In this document: positions 1 through 6,616 of the stretch, piece after piece
How positions within the stretch are numbered: the stretch's first letter is position 1
How the letters are laid out: every line of letters starts with the position of its first letter
From: Bacteroidota bacterium
Lineage (GTDB): Bacteria > Bacteroidota > Bacteroidia > Bacteroidales > UBA1556
Length of the DNA stretch: 14,132 bases
NCBI GenBank assembly: GCA_003648395.1
Contig: QMPB01000050.1
Span: forward strand, 1-14,132
Direction: 5' to 3'
Translations under genes and position numbers: made by a program
The notes under the pieces: model-generated
The model's input: only the letters and a program-made list of their open reading frames with translations
Database searches by the model: none
What the model was told of the DNA's origin: nothing

Positions 1-921
1 ATGTTTACAGTGCCTTTAATAATGGACAAGATTTTTAAATCTAAAATACGTCCAGAGCTTACAAGTTCCCCTTTAAAGCGGTTCTTATACAATATGACAT
101 TTACACGCAAGCTACTGCATAGGATAGCCGGAAAAAAATTATATAGTACATTTGGTGGACAATTACAATTCTTTGGAATAGGCGGTTCTAAACTAGATGA
201 AGATGTTGATAGATTCCTTCATGAAGCTAAGTTCCCTTATGCAATAGGCTATGGTCTTACCGAAACTTCTCCTCTATTAGCAGGAGCAACTCCCGGCAAA
301 GGCAAAGTTGGCTCTACAGGTCCTGCAGTACTTGGGACTACATTAAAGCTTAGAAACATTGATCCAAAAACTGGAGAAGGTGAAATTATAGCCTATGGTC
401 CTAATATAATGCAAGGATATTATAAAGCCGATGAACTAAATAAAGATGTATTTACTGAGGATGGTGGCTTTATAACTGGTGACACAGGTATATTTGATAA
501 GGATAATTCCTTATTTATAAAAGGTAGAATTAAGAATATGATTCTAGGGCCTAGCGGAGAGAATATATTCCCTGAAGAAATTGAAGCTCAGATAAATAAA
601 AGTGAATGGGTATTGGAATCACTTGTATATGAGCTTAAAGGAAAAGTTGTAGCAAGGGTAGAGATTAATAATGAAGAATTTCATAAACAATTTGCTCACT
701 TAAAAGATAAGACTAACGAAATTGAAAACACTATTAACGAAATTCTTGGCAATATTAAGAAATCCGTTAATAATGAGGTTAATAAATTTTCGAAGCTTAG
801 TAATATTTTTGAGCAAAAAGAACCTTTTGTTAAAACTCCAACAAAGAAAATTAAGAGATATCTTTATAAGGATAAAGAAGCCCATGAAAATCCTGAGGAG
901 AAACAAATTGAAGAGAAATAG
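1..921 (+). CDS. Long-chain acyl-CoA synthetase (AMP-binding enzyme), C-terminal half, cut by window edge
   Basis: This enzyme activates fatty acids with ATP to acyl-adenylate and then acyl-CoA, at the cytoplasmic face of the membrane. The 306 visible residues hold the second half of the ANL fold: GYGLTETSP at 83-91, the ribose-binding Asp in TGDTG (D161), KGRIKNMI with R176 at the hinge, GENIFPEEIE at 186-195, and a C-terminal PTKKIKR (280-286) where the catalytic Lys of the last motif is expected. The phosphate-binding YTSGTTG-type motif is absent. Whole family members run about 550-640 residues, so the gene begins upstream of the window and the ATG at base 1 is an internal Met. The end of the protein is Lys/Glu-rich. 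The long form with a linker before the terminal Lys motif resembles the bacterial FadD15/long-chain group, but the substrate chain length cannot be read from this part. Confidence 0.93.
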   Translation: MFTVPLIMDKIFKSKIRPELTSSPLKRFLYNMTFTRKLLHRIAGKKLYSTFGGQLQFFGIGGSKLDEDVDRFLHEAKFPYAIGYGLTETSPLLAGATPGKGKVGSTGPAVLGTTLKLRNIDPKTGEGEIIAYGPNIMQGYYKADELNKDVFTEDGGFITGDTGIFDKDNSLFIKGRIKNMILGPSGENIFPEEIEAQINKSEWVLESLVYELKGKVVARVEINNEEFHKQFAHLKDKTNEIENTINEILGNIKKSVNNEVNKFSKLSNIFEQKEPFVKTPTKKIKRYLYKDKEAHENPEEKQIEEK

Positions 922-924
922 TAT

Positions 925-973
925 AATTTGTTTGTTGTTTTGTGTTTTAACACAAAACAACAAACAAATTTTT
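925..973. terminator. Bidirectional hairpin terminator between convergent genes
   Basis: Arms at 925-944 and 951-970 are perfect reverse complements over 20 bp, around the loop TTTTAA. The right arm runs into five T (969-973), which gives a fair intrinsic terminator on the + strand for the acyl-CoA synthetase. On the - strand the trailing sequence is only AAATT before mixed bases, so termination of wecB there would be weaker. Apart from the two end bases, the left arm holds only G and T. The hairpin begins four bases after the stop codon ending at 921 and finishes just before the wecB stop at 976. Confidence 0.8.
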
Positions 974-975
974 AA

Positions 976-2040
976 TTAAAAAGCAAGTAACTCTTTTGCA
1001 ATATTATCAGCAGCATTACCACCACCATATAGATCTTTAGAAAAATCTAAATCAAACTTTTGCTCTTTATAAGCCTTAATTATTCTATCCTTATGGGCTC
1101 CAACTATTGTATTAAAACCATTGCTAATAAGCTCAACCCATTCCGTTTCGTCGCGTAAAGTAATACATGGTTTCTCAAAAAAGAAGGCTTCTTTCTGCAA
1201 GCCTCCACTATCAGTCATCACTAGCTTACAATTCTGTAATAGATAAACCATCTCTAAATAACCAACTGGCTTTATAAGTTTTATTTTTGATTTATCAATT
1301 TCAATATTATTTTTGTCAATAATATTTAACGTGCGTGGGTGAAGTGGCAAAATAACAGGATCTTTTTCTCCAATTTTATGGAAAGCATCTATTATACTCT
1401 TTAAACGCTGCAAATCATCAGTATTTTCTGCACGATGAATTGTTGCCAAAACAAAGTTACTAGGAATATCAAAATCAGGTTTGCGGCTTTTATCTGCATA
1501 AAATATTGCAGCATCTTGCATTACATCACCACTCAGGGATACCTTAATATCAATATTCTTATAACCCTCTATATTCAAATTATCAATTGCAGTTTGGGTA
1601 GGACAGAATAATATTGTAGAAATTCTATCAGTAAGAATACGATTCACTTCCTCTGGCATTTTTATATTAAAAGACCTTAAGCCTGCTTCTACATGCGCTA
1701 TATTAATATGCAATTTAGATGCCGCAAGAGCACCCGCCAAAGTAGAGTTTGTATCACCAAAAACAAGCACCCAATCAGGTTTTTCATCAAGAAGCACTTT
1801 TTCAACCTTTTCCAGCATTTGTCCAGTCATAGCACCATGTCCAAGACCATTAATATCCAAGTTATAGTGTGGTTTAGGAATCTGCATTTCCTCAAAAAAT
1901 ATATCAGACATATTAGCATCGAAATGTTGCCCAGTATGAATAATTATTTCTTCAATTTCAGAATAATTTGAAAAAGCACGACTTACTGCTGCCGCTTTTA
2001 TAAATTGAGGCCTTGCCCCTACTATTGTTATTATTTTCAT
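976..2040 (-). CDS. wecB: UDP-N-acetylglucosamine 2-epimerase (non-hydrolysing)
   Basis: This cytoplasmic enzyme interconverts UDP-GlcNAc and UDP-ManNAc, feeding ManNAc or ManNAcA into surface polysaccharides. With the ATG at 2038-2040 the protein is 354 aa, close to the family's 350-380. It starts directly with the first beta strand, MKIITIVGARPQFIKAA. Further motifs are HTGQHFD (35-41), GDTNST with D96, HVEAGLRS with E118, MPEEVNR with E130/E131, and IHRAEN with H202. A later TDSGGLQKEA makes up the UDP-binding C-terminal half. D96, E118, E131 and H202 line up with the catalytic Asp, Glu, Glu and His known from the E. coli enzyme. The frame stays open 11 codons further upstream to a TTG at 2071-2073, but that extension (HAGKYIIIQS) precedes the conserved N-terminus and is probably untranslated. 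No other sugar-nucleotide gene lies beside it, so the pathway it serves cannot be named. Confidence 0.95.
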   Translation of the reverse strand: MKIITIVGARPQFIKAAAVSRAFSNYSEIEEIIIHTGQHFDANMSDIFFEEMQIPKPHYNLDINGLGHGAMTGQMLEKVEKVLLDEKPDWVLVFGDTNSTLAGALAASKLHINIAHVEAGLRSFNIKMPEEVNRILTDRISTILFCPTQTAIDNLNIEGYKNIDIKVSLSGDVMQDAAIFYADKSRKPDFDIPSNFVLATIHRAENTDDLQRLKSIIDAFHKIGEKDPVILPLHPRTLNIIDKNNIEIDKSKIKLIKPVGYLEMVYLLQNCKLVMTDSGGLQKEAFFFEKPCITLRDETEWVELISNGFNTIVGAHKDRIIKAYKEQKFDLDFSKDLYGGGNAADNIAKELLAF

Positions 2041-2135
2041 TGATTGTATTATTATATACTTGCCTGCATGCAAAAATGTTAAAATACTAAATAATTATAT
2101 TTTTAATTAAAAACTCAGTAATCAAATTCAGACCT

Positions 2136-2170
2136 CAAAATTAGCTTAAATATATATTTAAAATCTCAAA
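2136..2170 (-). promoter_or_regulatory. Bacteroidota-type promoter candidate for wecB
   Basis: On the - strand, TAATTTTG (2143 to 2136) matches the -7 consensus TAnnTTTG. TTTG (2170 to 2167) could be the -33 element, with a 23-nt spacer at the long end of what is seen in the phylum. It would give a leader of about 90 nt before the ATG at 2040. In sequence this AT-rich such matches arise by chance, so support is modest. Confidence 0.35.
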
Positions 2171-2207
2171 ATGTTTTTTATTTTATAAAAATTAGACTAT
2201 TTACGGC

Positions 2208-2245
2208 TTATACAACTATTATCCAATAATTTATACAATTATTAT
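2208..2245. repeat. 15-nt direct repeat, two copies
   Basis: Copies at 2208-2222 and 2231-2245 read TTATACAAnTATTAT and differ at one base (C or T). Their starts are 23 bp apart. They lie between the wecB promoter candidate and the ATPase promoter candidate. The AT richness lowers the weight of the match, and no function is known. Confidence 0.45.
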
Positions 2246-2300
2246 ATACACATCTAATTGAAAATAAGGCCAATAATTATAAAAACTAGATAAAAAGTAG

Positions 2301-2308
2301 TACATTTG
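2301..2308 (+). promoter_or_regulatory. -7 element (TACATTTG) for the ATPase gene
   Basis: TACATTTG is a perfect match to the Bacteroidota -7 element TAnnTTTG and sits 65 bp before the ATPase ATG. No TTTG or TTG lies 17-23 bp upstream, so the -33 element is missing or degenerate. That would fit a weak or activator-dependent promoter. Transcription would start near 2313-2316, inside the repeat array. Confidence 0.45.
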
Positions 2309-2364
2309 CGTAACGTATTTTACTGTAACTATTGTTACGGTAATATTAGTTACTATAATTAAAC
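2305..2364 (+). repeat. Phased 15-bp array of TTACnGTAA-like sites (operator-like or leader hairpin)
   Basis: Four units start exactly 15 bp apart at 2305, 2320, 2335 and 2350. They read TTTGcGTAA, TTACtGTAA, TTACgGTAA and TTACtATAA; the inner two are perfect 9-bp palindromes. The block also has an overall dyad centred between 2331 and 2332: GTAAC at 2310 and 2325 mirrors GTTAC at 2334 and 2349, and 17 of 22 positions pair. In RNA, 2320-2329 can pair with 2334-2343 as a 10-bp stem with one G-U pair and a UAUU loop. The array lies between the -7 element and the start codon, so it could be a cooperative repressor site or a leader RNA structure for the ATPase gene. Confidence 0.6.
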
Positions 2365-2373
2365 TATATTATT

Positions 2374-3687
2374 ATGAAATTTTACAATAGGGAAACAGAA
2401 CTTGAATTACTTAGATTACAGGAAGATAGAATGAATAACAGTTCTAGAATGACTGTAATAATAGGCAGAAGACGTATTGGCAAAACTCGACTAATAATAA
2501 AATCACTAGATCAAAACCGTGATATATATTTATTTGCAGCAAGAAAAAGCGAGCAATTATTATGCGAAGAATTTGCTGAAGAAGTAAGAAGCAAAGGCAT
2601 TCCTGTTTTTGGCAAAATTCATAAATTTAAAGATCTATTTGAATTGCTGCTTAATGCAAGTAAGCAAAATGCTTTTACATTGGTGATAGATGAGTTTCAG
2701 GAATTTTACTCAATAAACCCATCGGTATTTAGCGAAATGCAAAACCTATGGGATAGATATAGAGACAAAAGTAGGTTAAATTTGATACTAAGCGGCTCCA
2801 TTTACACTATGATGAAGCAGATATTTGAAAATGCTAAGGAGCCACTGTTTGGTCGTGCCGATGAAAAAATATACCTCAACGCATTTAATGTTGATACATT
2901 GAAAATGATTATGGCAGATAATAACCCTAAATATACTGCGCGTGATTTGCTATCATTCTATATATTCACTGGTGGCGTAGCCAAATATGTAGAAATATTG
3001 ACAGAAAAGAATGCCTTAACATATACCAAAATGCGAAATGAGTTTTTTAAAGCTAACTCGTACTTTCTAGAAGAAGGAAAGAATATACTTATTGAGGAAT
3101 TTGGAAAAGACTATGCTACATATTTTTCGATACTAAGCCTTATTGCCTCGTCAAAAACTTCGAGAACTGAAATGGAATCTGTTTTGGGAAAAAATATTGG
3201 TGGATATTTAGATAAGCTTGATAAACAATATAGCATTATAAAAAAGGTAAAGCCCATAATGGCAAAGCCAGGAAGCAGAACACAGAAATATTTGATTCAC
3301 GATAATTTTCTAAACTTCTGGTTTAGATTTATATTCAAGTACAAAAGCGCCGTAGAAATACAAAATTTTGAATACTTACGAAAGATTGTTGATCGTGATT
3401 TTGATATGTACAGTGGTAAAATACTCGAAAAGTACTTTATTGAGAAACTTAGCTCACAAAATAAATACAGCGAAATAGGAACTTATTGGGAGAAAGGAAA
3501 CCTCAATGAAATTGATATTGTAGCAATAGACCAACTTAATAAAACAGTACTTTTTGTGGACATTAAGCTCCAAAAGAAGAAAATAAATTTAGAAATTCTT
3601 AAAATAAAATCTCAAAAGCTACTCCATCATTTCAACGGATATAGATTTGAGTATAAAGGGTTTTCGATGGAAAATATTGAAGGATAA
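2374..3687 (+). CDS. ATPase_2 (STAND/MNS-type) ATPase with DUF234 PD-(D/E)XK-like C-terminus
   Basis: The 437-aa cytoplasmic protein starts with a P-loop ATPase domain of the archaeal ATPase (ATPase_2) family: Walker A GRRRIGKT (31-38), Walker B FTLVIDEF (101-108), LSGS (139-142) as sensor, and GRADEKI with R161 as possible arginine finger. A helical, winged-helix-like part follows (about 245-310). The C-terminal DUF234 region (about 305-437) carries E379-I-D381 and VDIK with D396 and K398, the spacing of a PD-(D/E)XK nuclease core. Such proteins are frequent in archaea and Bacteroidota, often in many copies, and their role is not established. The gene stands alone between the wecB and argS clusters, facing away from its left neighbour and toward its right one. 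Its leader carries a striking 15-bp repeat array that suggests autoregulation. Whether the nuclease-like site is active is unknown. Confidence 0.88.
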   Translation: MKFYNRETELELLRLQEDRMNNSSRMTVIIGRRRIGKTRLIIKSLDQNRDIYLFAARKSEQLLCEEFAEEVRSKGIPVFGKIHKFKDLFELLLNASKQNAFTLVIDEFQEFYSINPSVFSEMQNLWDRYRDKSRLNLILSGSIYTMMKQIFENAKEPLFGRADEKIYLNAFNVDTLKMIMADNNPKYTARDLLSFYIFTGGVAKYVEILTEKNALTYTKMRNEFFKANSYFLEEGKNILIEEFGKDYATYFSILSLIASSKTSRTEMESVLGKNIGGYLDKLDKQYSIIKKVKPIMAKPGSRTQKYLIHDNFLNFWFRFIFKYKSAVEIQNFEYLRKIVDRDFDMYSGKILEKYFIEKLSSQNKYSEIGTYWEKGNLNEIDIVAIDQLNKTVLFVDIKLQKKKINLEILKIKSQKLLHHFNGYRFEYKGFSMENIEG

Positions 3688-3706
3688 AGGGTTCTCCTTT
3701 TTCCTT
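3680..3706. terminator. Possible hairpin at the end of the ATPase gene
   Basis: Arms 3680-3690 and 3696-3706 pair over 11 bp with one mismatch around a 5-nt loop. The left arm includes the TAA stop of the ATPase gene (3685-3687). No clean T-run follows on either strand. A competing pairing joins ATAAAGG (3684-3690) with CCTTTAT (3716-3722). It may separate the converging ATPase gene and argS operon, but intrinsic termination is uncertain. Confidence 0.4.
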
Positions 3707-3729
3707 AATACTAGTCCTTTATACTCCCC

Positions 3730-4050
3730 CTAAACCATTTCCCTATAGATGGTCTCTACCAAGCGGTTTTTAAGAACCTCGGCATAAATATCTACTGCAA
3801 TCTCACGATATTGGAAAATAATTATACTTACTGCTTTCGAAATTTCTATACTACTTTTTACTTGCTTACTAAATTGCTTCTTCATCAATTTAGGCAATAT
3901 TTCATCAATAAGTTCAACACGAGCCGAAACCTCATATTTGCGAAAAATATCAGTCTCGGTATGCACAAGGCTTTCCAACTCCATTGATATTTCTTGCAAA
4001 ATCCTAATTAGCGCTTTTAATTCATCCTTATTTGAAAACTTGAAAAGCAT
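3730..4050 (-). CDS. Uncharacterised 106-aa helical protein, coupled to argS
   Basis: I do not recognise this protein. It is small, probably all alpha-helical and soluble: there is no signal peptide, no hydrophobic segment long enough for a membrane span, and no cysteine or metal motif. Charged heptad-like stretches such as LKALIRILQEISMELESLV (about 11-29) suggest a helical bundle. Its ATG lies only 2 bp after the argS stop codon, so it is almost certainly translated from the same message, perhaps by ribosomes finishing argS. It is the last gene of the DUF493-YbaB-argS cluster and converges on the ATPase gene. The length, close spacing and reading frame fully open between neighbours support a real gene. 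A function tied to ArgS or tRNA is only a guess from position. Confidence 0.65.
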   Translation of the reverse strand: MLFKFSNKDELKALIRILQEISMELESLVHTETDIFRKYEVSARVELIDEILPKLMKKQFSKQVKSSIEISKAVSIIIFQYREIAVDIYAEVLKNRLVETIYREMV

Positions 4051-4052
4051 AT

Positions 4053-5837
4053 TTACATCTGGTTTGGAACTTCAATACCTAATAAGCTCATTGACGATTT
4101 AATAATATCTCCCGTCAATTTCGATAAATCCAATCTAAAGGCAGCCTTATCCCTATCACTCTCATTCATAATATGATTATCGTGATAAAACTGATTATAC
4201 TCCTTTGCCAAATCGTAAGCATAAGATGCAATTATTGCAGGGCTGTAATTATTCGCCGCAACTTGCACTACACTAGGATAATTATAAATAATTCGAAGCA
4301 AACTACTCTCCTTCTCATTAATACTTAATGTATTATCCCAACTTCCAAACTCTGCATCTTTGGCTTTACGCATTATCGACTGAATACGAGCATAAGCATA
4401 CTGTACAAATGGACCTGTATTACCATTAAAATCAATGGATTCTTCAGGATTAAAAAGCATTTTACGCTTTGGATCTACTTTAAGAATAAAGAATTTTAAA
4501 GCAGCCATTCCCACTTGATAATATAGTTTATCAGCTTCAGAATCTGATAGATTATCTATTTTACCAGACTCAGAAGTTAACCTTTTTGCATCTGCAACAA
4601 TTCCATCAATTAAGTCGTCGGCATCAACAACAGTTCCCTCACGAGACTTCATTTTACCATGTGGTAACTCCACCATTCCGTATGAAATATGATGAATCTT
4701 ACTAGCCCAATCAAAGCCAAGTTTCTCCAATACCAAAGTCAATACTTCGAAATGATAATTCTGCTCATTACCAACAACATAAAGCATCTTCTCAGGAGAA
4801 TAATCAATCTCACGAAGTTGAGCAGTTCCAATATCTTGAGTCATATATACCGAAGTGCCATCAGAGCGAAGTAGCAACTTCTGATCTAGGCCCTTATCTT
4901 CAAGATTAGCCCATATAGAGCCGTCTTCTTTCTGGTATAATACTCCATCTTTAAAGCCTTTATTTACAACATCTTTACCAAGTAAATATGTTTCTGATTC
5001 ATAATAAATTTTATCAAAATCCACTCCTAATTTCTTATAAGTAACATCAAAACCTGCATAAACCCAGGCATTCATTGTTTCCCATAGTTTATATACTTGT
5101 GGTTCTTTTGCTTCCCAATCGCGGAGCATTTGCTGAGCTTCTTTTATTATAGGAGCTTCTGCCTTTGCTTCTTTTTCTGTTTTACCATTTGCTATAAGCT
5201 CTGCTATTTCAACTTTATAATCCTTATCAAACTGCACATAATACTTACCTACCAAATGATCGCCTTTTTCACCATTAGTCTCTGGAGTTTCACCATTACC
5301 ATGTTTTTGCCATGCCAACATTGATTTACAAATATGAATTCCTCTATCGTTTACAAGATTTACTTTCTTTACGTTTTTGCCACTTGCCTCAAGTATCTCT
5401 GCAATGGAAAATCCTAAAAGATTATTTCTTATATGTCCAAGATGCAATGGTTTATTTGTATTTGGCGAACTGTATTCAATAACTATTGGAGCGGCATTCT
5501 CGTTAGCTAGTTCAAAACCATAATTAGAGTTTTTTGTTGCTTCTTTAGCTATATCAAGCCAGTATGAACTTTTTATTGATAAATTAAGGAAGCCTTTAAT
5601 CACATTAAAAGATTTAACATCTGGAATATTATTTACAAAATATTCTCCCAATTTATTTGCTAATTCTTCTGGTTTAGATTTTGCAAAGCGCACAAACGGA
5701 AATACATTTACTGTAAAATCACCTTCAAATTCCTTTCGTGTTTCTTGTATTGCTATTGTGTTTTTATCAATACTGTGAGAATATAACTCACTAAATGCTT
5801 CCGCAAATTTATCTTTTATAATAATTTCCATATTCAT
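4053..5837 (-). CDS. argS: Arginine--tRNA ligase
   Basis: This class I aminoacyl-tRNA synthetase charges tRNA-Arg with arginine using ATP, in the cytoplasm. At 594 aa it has the normal length. The N-terminal ArgRS-specific domain covers about 1-90. The Rossmann catalytic core follows, with EYSSPNTNKPLHLGHIRNN (121-139) carrying the HIGH-type signature HLGH (132-135). The KMSKS-loop equivalent is KMKSREG (395-401), then GTVV. The DALR anticodon-binding domain begins near NTGPFVQYAYARIQSI (473-488) and runs to the end. Two in-frame ATGs lie two codons apart (5835-5837 and 5829-5831). The first is taken, but either is possible. It lies 56 bp after the ybaB-like gene and 2 bp before the 106-aa unknown, all on one strand, so they are probably co-transcribed. 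Confidence 0.97.
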   Translation of the reverse strand: MNMEIIIKDKFAEAFSELYSHSIDKNTIAIQETRKEFEGDFTVNVFPFVRFAKSKPEELANKLGEYFVNNIPDVKSFNVIKGFLNLSIKSSYWLDIAKEATKNSNYGFELANENAAPIVIEYSSPNTNKPLHLGHIRNNLLGFSIAEILEASGKNVKKVNLVNDRGIHICKSMLAWQKHGNGETPETNGEKGDHLVGKYYVQFDKDYKVEIAELIANGKTEKEAKAEAPIIKEAQQMLRDWEAKEPQVYKLWETMNAWVYAGFDVTYKKLGVDFDKIYYESETYLLGKDVVNKGFKDGVLYQKEDGSIWANLEDKGLDQKLLLRSDGTSVYMTQDIGTAQLREIDYSPEKMLYVVGNEQNYHFEVLTLVLEKLGFDWASKIHHISYGMVELPHGKMKSREGTVVDADDLIDGIVADAKRLTSESGKIDNLSDSEADKLYYQVGMAALKFFILKVDPKRKMLFNPEESIDFNGNTGPFVQYAYARIQSIMRKAKDAEFGSWDNTLSINEKESSLLRIIYNYPSVVQVAANNYSPAIIASYAYDLAKEYNQFYHDNHIMNESDRDKAAFRLDLSKLTGDIIKSSMSLLGIEVPNQM

Positions 5838-5893
5838 CTCAAATACTATTTTTATTGATTTAATGTCGGTAGCTAATTAACTTATTAGCTATT

Positions 5894-6154
5894 CTAATAA
5901 TCTATATCATTATCTAATTTACTAATTTTAGCGAGTGCAAGATTCACAGCTTCTTGAATATAAACCTCAAGATTCTCTTTATTATCTACATCATAAGTTT
6001 CCTGCGATATTAGCACCTGACGCACTTTTCTGTTTCCATCAACCACCACTTTCACTCCTCCATTATTTGCCTGTCCATCAACCAATATAAGGTCCAATCG
6101 ATCCTTTAATATCGACTTATCAATTTTTAGTTTATCTACAGAAAAGCTCCCCAT
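5894..6154 (-). CDS. YbaB/EbfC-family nucleoid-associated protein, short form
   Basis: YbaB/EbfC proteins are small dimeric DNA-binding proteins that coat DNA and affect gene expression and nucleoid shape. This 86-aa protein contains the family core: GGVKVVVDGNRKVRQVLI (32-49), then an acidic turn with NKENLEVYIQEAVNLALAKI (58-77) as the conserved C-terminal helix. Typical members have about 100-110 residues and begin with a Met/Gln-rich coiled-coil helix. Here that helix is short and atypical (about 10-25), which may change dimer arms or DNA contact. The start ATG at 6152-6154 is one base past the end of the DUF493 gene, indicating translational coupling. It is not next to dnaX/recR, where YbaB often sits, so it may be a second, divergent paralogue. 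Confidence 0.72.
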   Translation of the reverse strand: MGSFSVDKLKIDKSILKDRLDLILVDGQANNGGVKVVVDGNRKVRQVLISQETYDVDNKENLEVYIQEAVNLALAKISKLDNDIDY

Positions 6155-6155
6155 A

Positions 6156-6431
6156 TTATAAGCCCATTATTCCTTTTATACTTTCTGCTTTATAATACAC
6201 CTCCATCACATCTTTAGAGCTTTGCATCATTTGATTAGCGGTAATACTCATATACTTAAGATTTTTTGACTCGCGCATTGATATATCAGCATCGTCACTA
6301 AAAAGCGCTTCAGTTTCTTCTATAGATTTAGGATTAAAAGGAACAATAAACTTAAACATATAAATACGAGGCCATGTGAAATCTTCTTCTAGCAATTCTG
6401 CCAATTTTGCATATTCTTTTTTATCCGTCAT
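6156..6431 (-). CDS. DUF493 (YbeD-like) family protein
   Basis: This 91-aa cytoplasmic protein has the pattern of the DUF493 family. An aromatic, Pro-containing start of the fold (DFTWPRIYMFKFIVPFN, 17-33) is followed by a polar middle and the signature strand KNLKYMSITANQMMQSS (56-72). The ending SIKGIMGL (84-91) equals the usual short last strand ending in a hydrophobic residue. E. coli YbeD belongs to this ferredoxin-like, ACT-like fold and its role is still unsettled. The gene leads the cluster with the ybaB-like gene, argS and the 106-aa unknown. A promoter-like site lies 20 bp ahead of its ATG at 6429-6431. Confidence 0.8.
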   Translation of the reverse strand: MTDKKEYAKLAELLEEDFTWPRIYMFKFIVPFNPKSIEETEALFSDDADISMRESKNLKYMSITANQMMQSSKDVMEVYYKAESIKGIMGL

Positions 6432-6450
6432 ATCTTCATTTTTACGACTA

Positions 6451-6458
6451 CAAAGGTC
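6451..6458 (-). promoter_or_regulatory. Near-consensus -7 element before the DUF493-argS cluster
   Basis: On the - strand the sequence reads GACCTTTG, one base off TAnnTTTG, ending 20 bp before the ATG of the DUF493 gene. No good TTTG lies 17-23 bp further upstream, so this is a tentative site. The intergenic stretch up to 6550 holds nothing else I can name. Confidence 0.3.
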
Positions 6459-6550
6459 GGAATTTTTTCGCTTAGTTTTCAGATGAAAATTATAGTTATA
6501 ATTGTAATTCTTATGCTCTATTCATAAGAACTTAATATTATAATAAAACT

Positions 6551-6586
6551 AAAAAAGCCTATATGTAAAACAATTACAGATAGGCT
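6551..6586 (-). terminator. Intrinsic terminator of the 233-aa gene
   Basis: Reading on the - strand, arm 6586-6574 (starts AGCCTAT) pairs with arm 6568-6556 (ends ATAGGCT) over 13 bp with one mismatch, around the loop TTGTT. Six T follow directly (6556 to 6551). It lies 30 bp after the stop codon of the 233-aa gene and separates it from the DUF493-argS cluster. Confidence 0.87.
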
Positions 6587-6616
6587 CTAAAACTATAAAT
6601 TAACTATTATAAAATT

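Larger units (their letters stand above)
2041..2373. other. 333-bp divergent intergenic region
   Basis: This very AT-rich stretch lies between the divergent starts of wecB and the ATPase gene. I see no ORF or RNA gene in it. It holds a promoter-like site for wecB, a 15-nt direct repeat present twice (14 of 15 identical, 2208-2222 and 2231-2245), a perfect TAnnTTTG element facing the ATPase gene, and the phased TTACnGTAA-like array that fills the ATPase leader. These parts are listed separately. Confidence 0.7.

Noticed and set aside
1..3. ATG at base 1 as a true start of the acyl-CoA synthetase
   Set aside because: The protein would lack the whole first half, including the ATP phosphate-binding motif. 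It is the window edge, not a truncated gene.
700..979. Two short ORFs overlapping the end of the acyl-CoA synthetase on both strands
   Set aside because: They read through the terminator hairpin and the Lys-rich coding end; no independent support.
1693..1971. Rightward ORF of 92 codons opposite wecB
   Set aside because: Lies entirely inside a strongly conserved gene in another frame, with no recognisable protein features.
2041..2073. TTG start extending wecB by 11 codons
   Set aside because: The conserved fold starts at MKIITIVGARP, the ATG at 2038-2040 is a better start codon, and the extension has no family counterpart.
2305..2364. CRISPR or replication iterons as explanation for the 15-bp array
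   Set aside because: Units are too short and spacer-free for CRISPR, and there is no replication initiator gene or plasmid context.
5097..5324. Hydrophobic, Phe/Cys-rich rightward ORF opposite argS
   Set aside because: Composition is what antisense of Lys/Glu-rich codons gives; argS is certain here.
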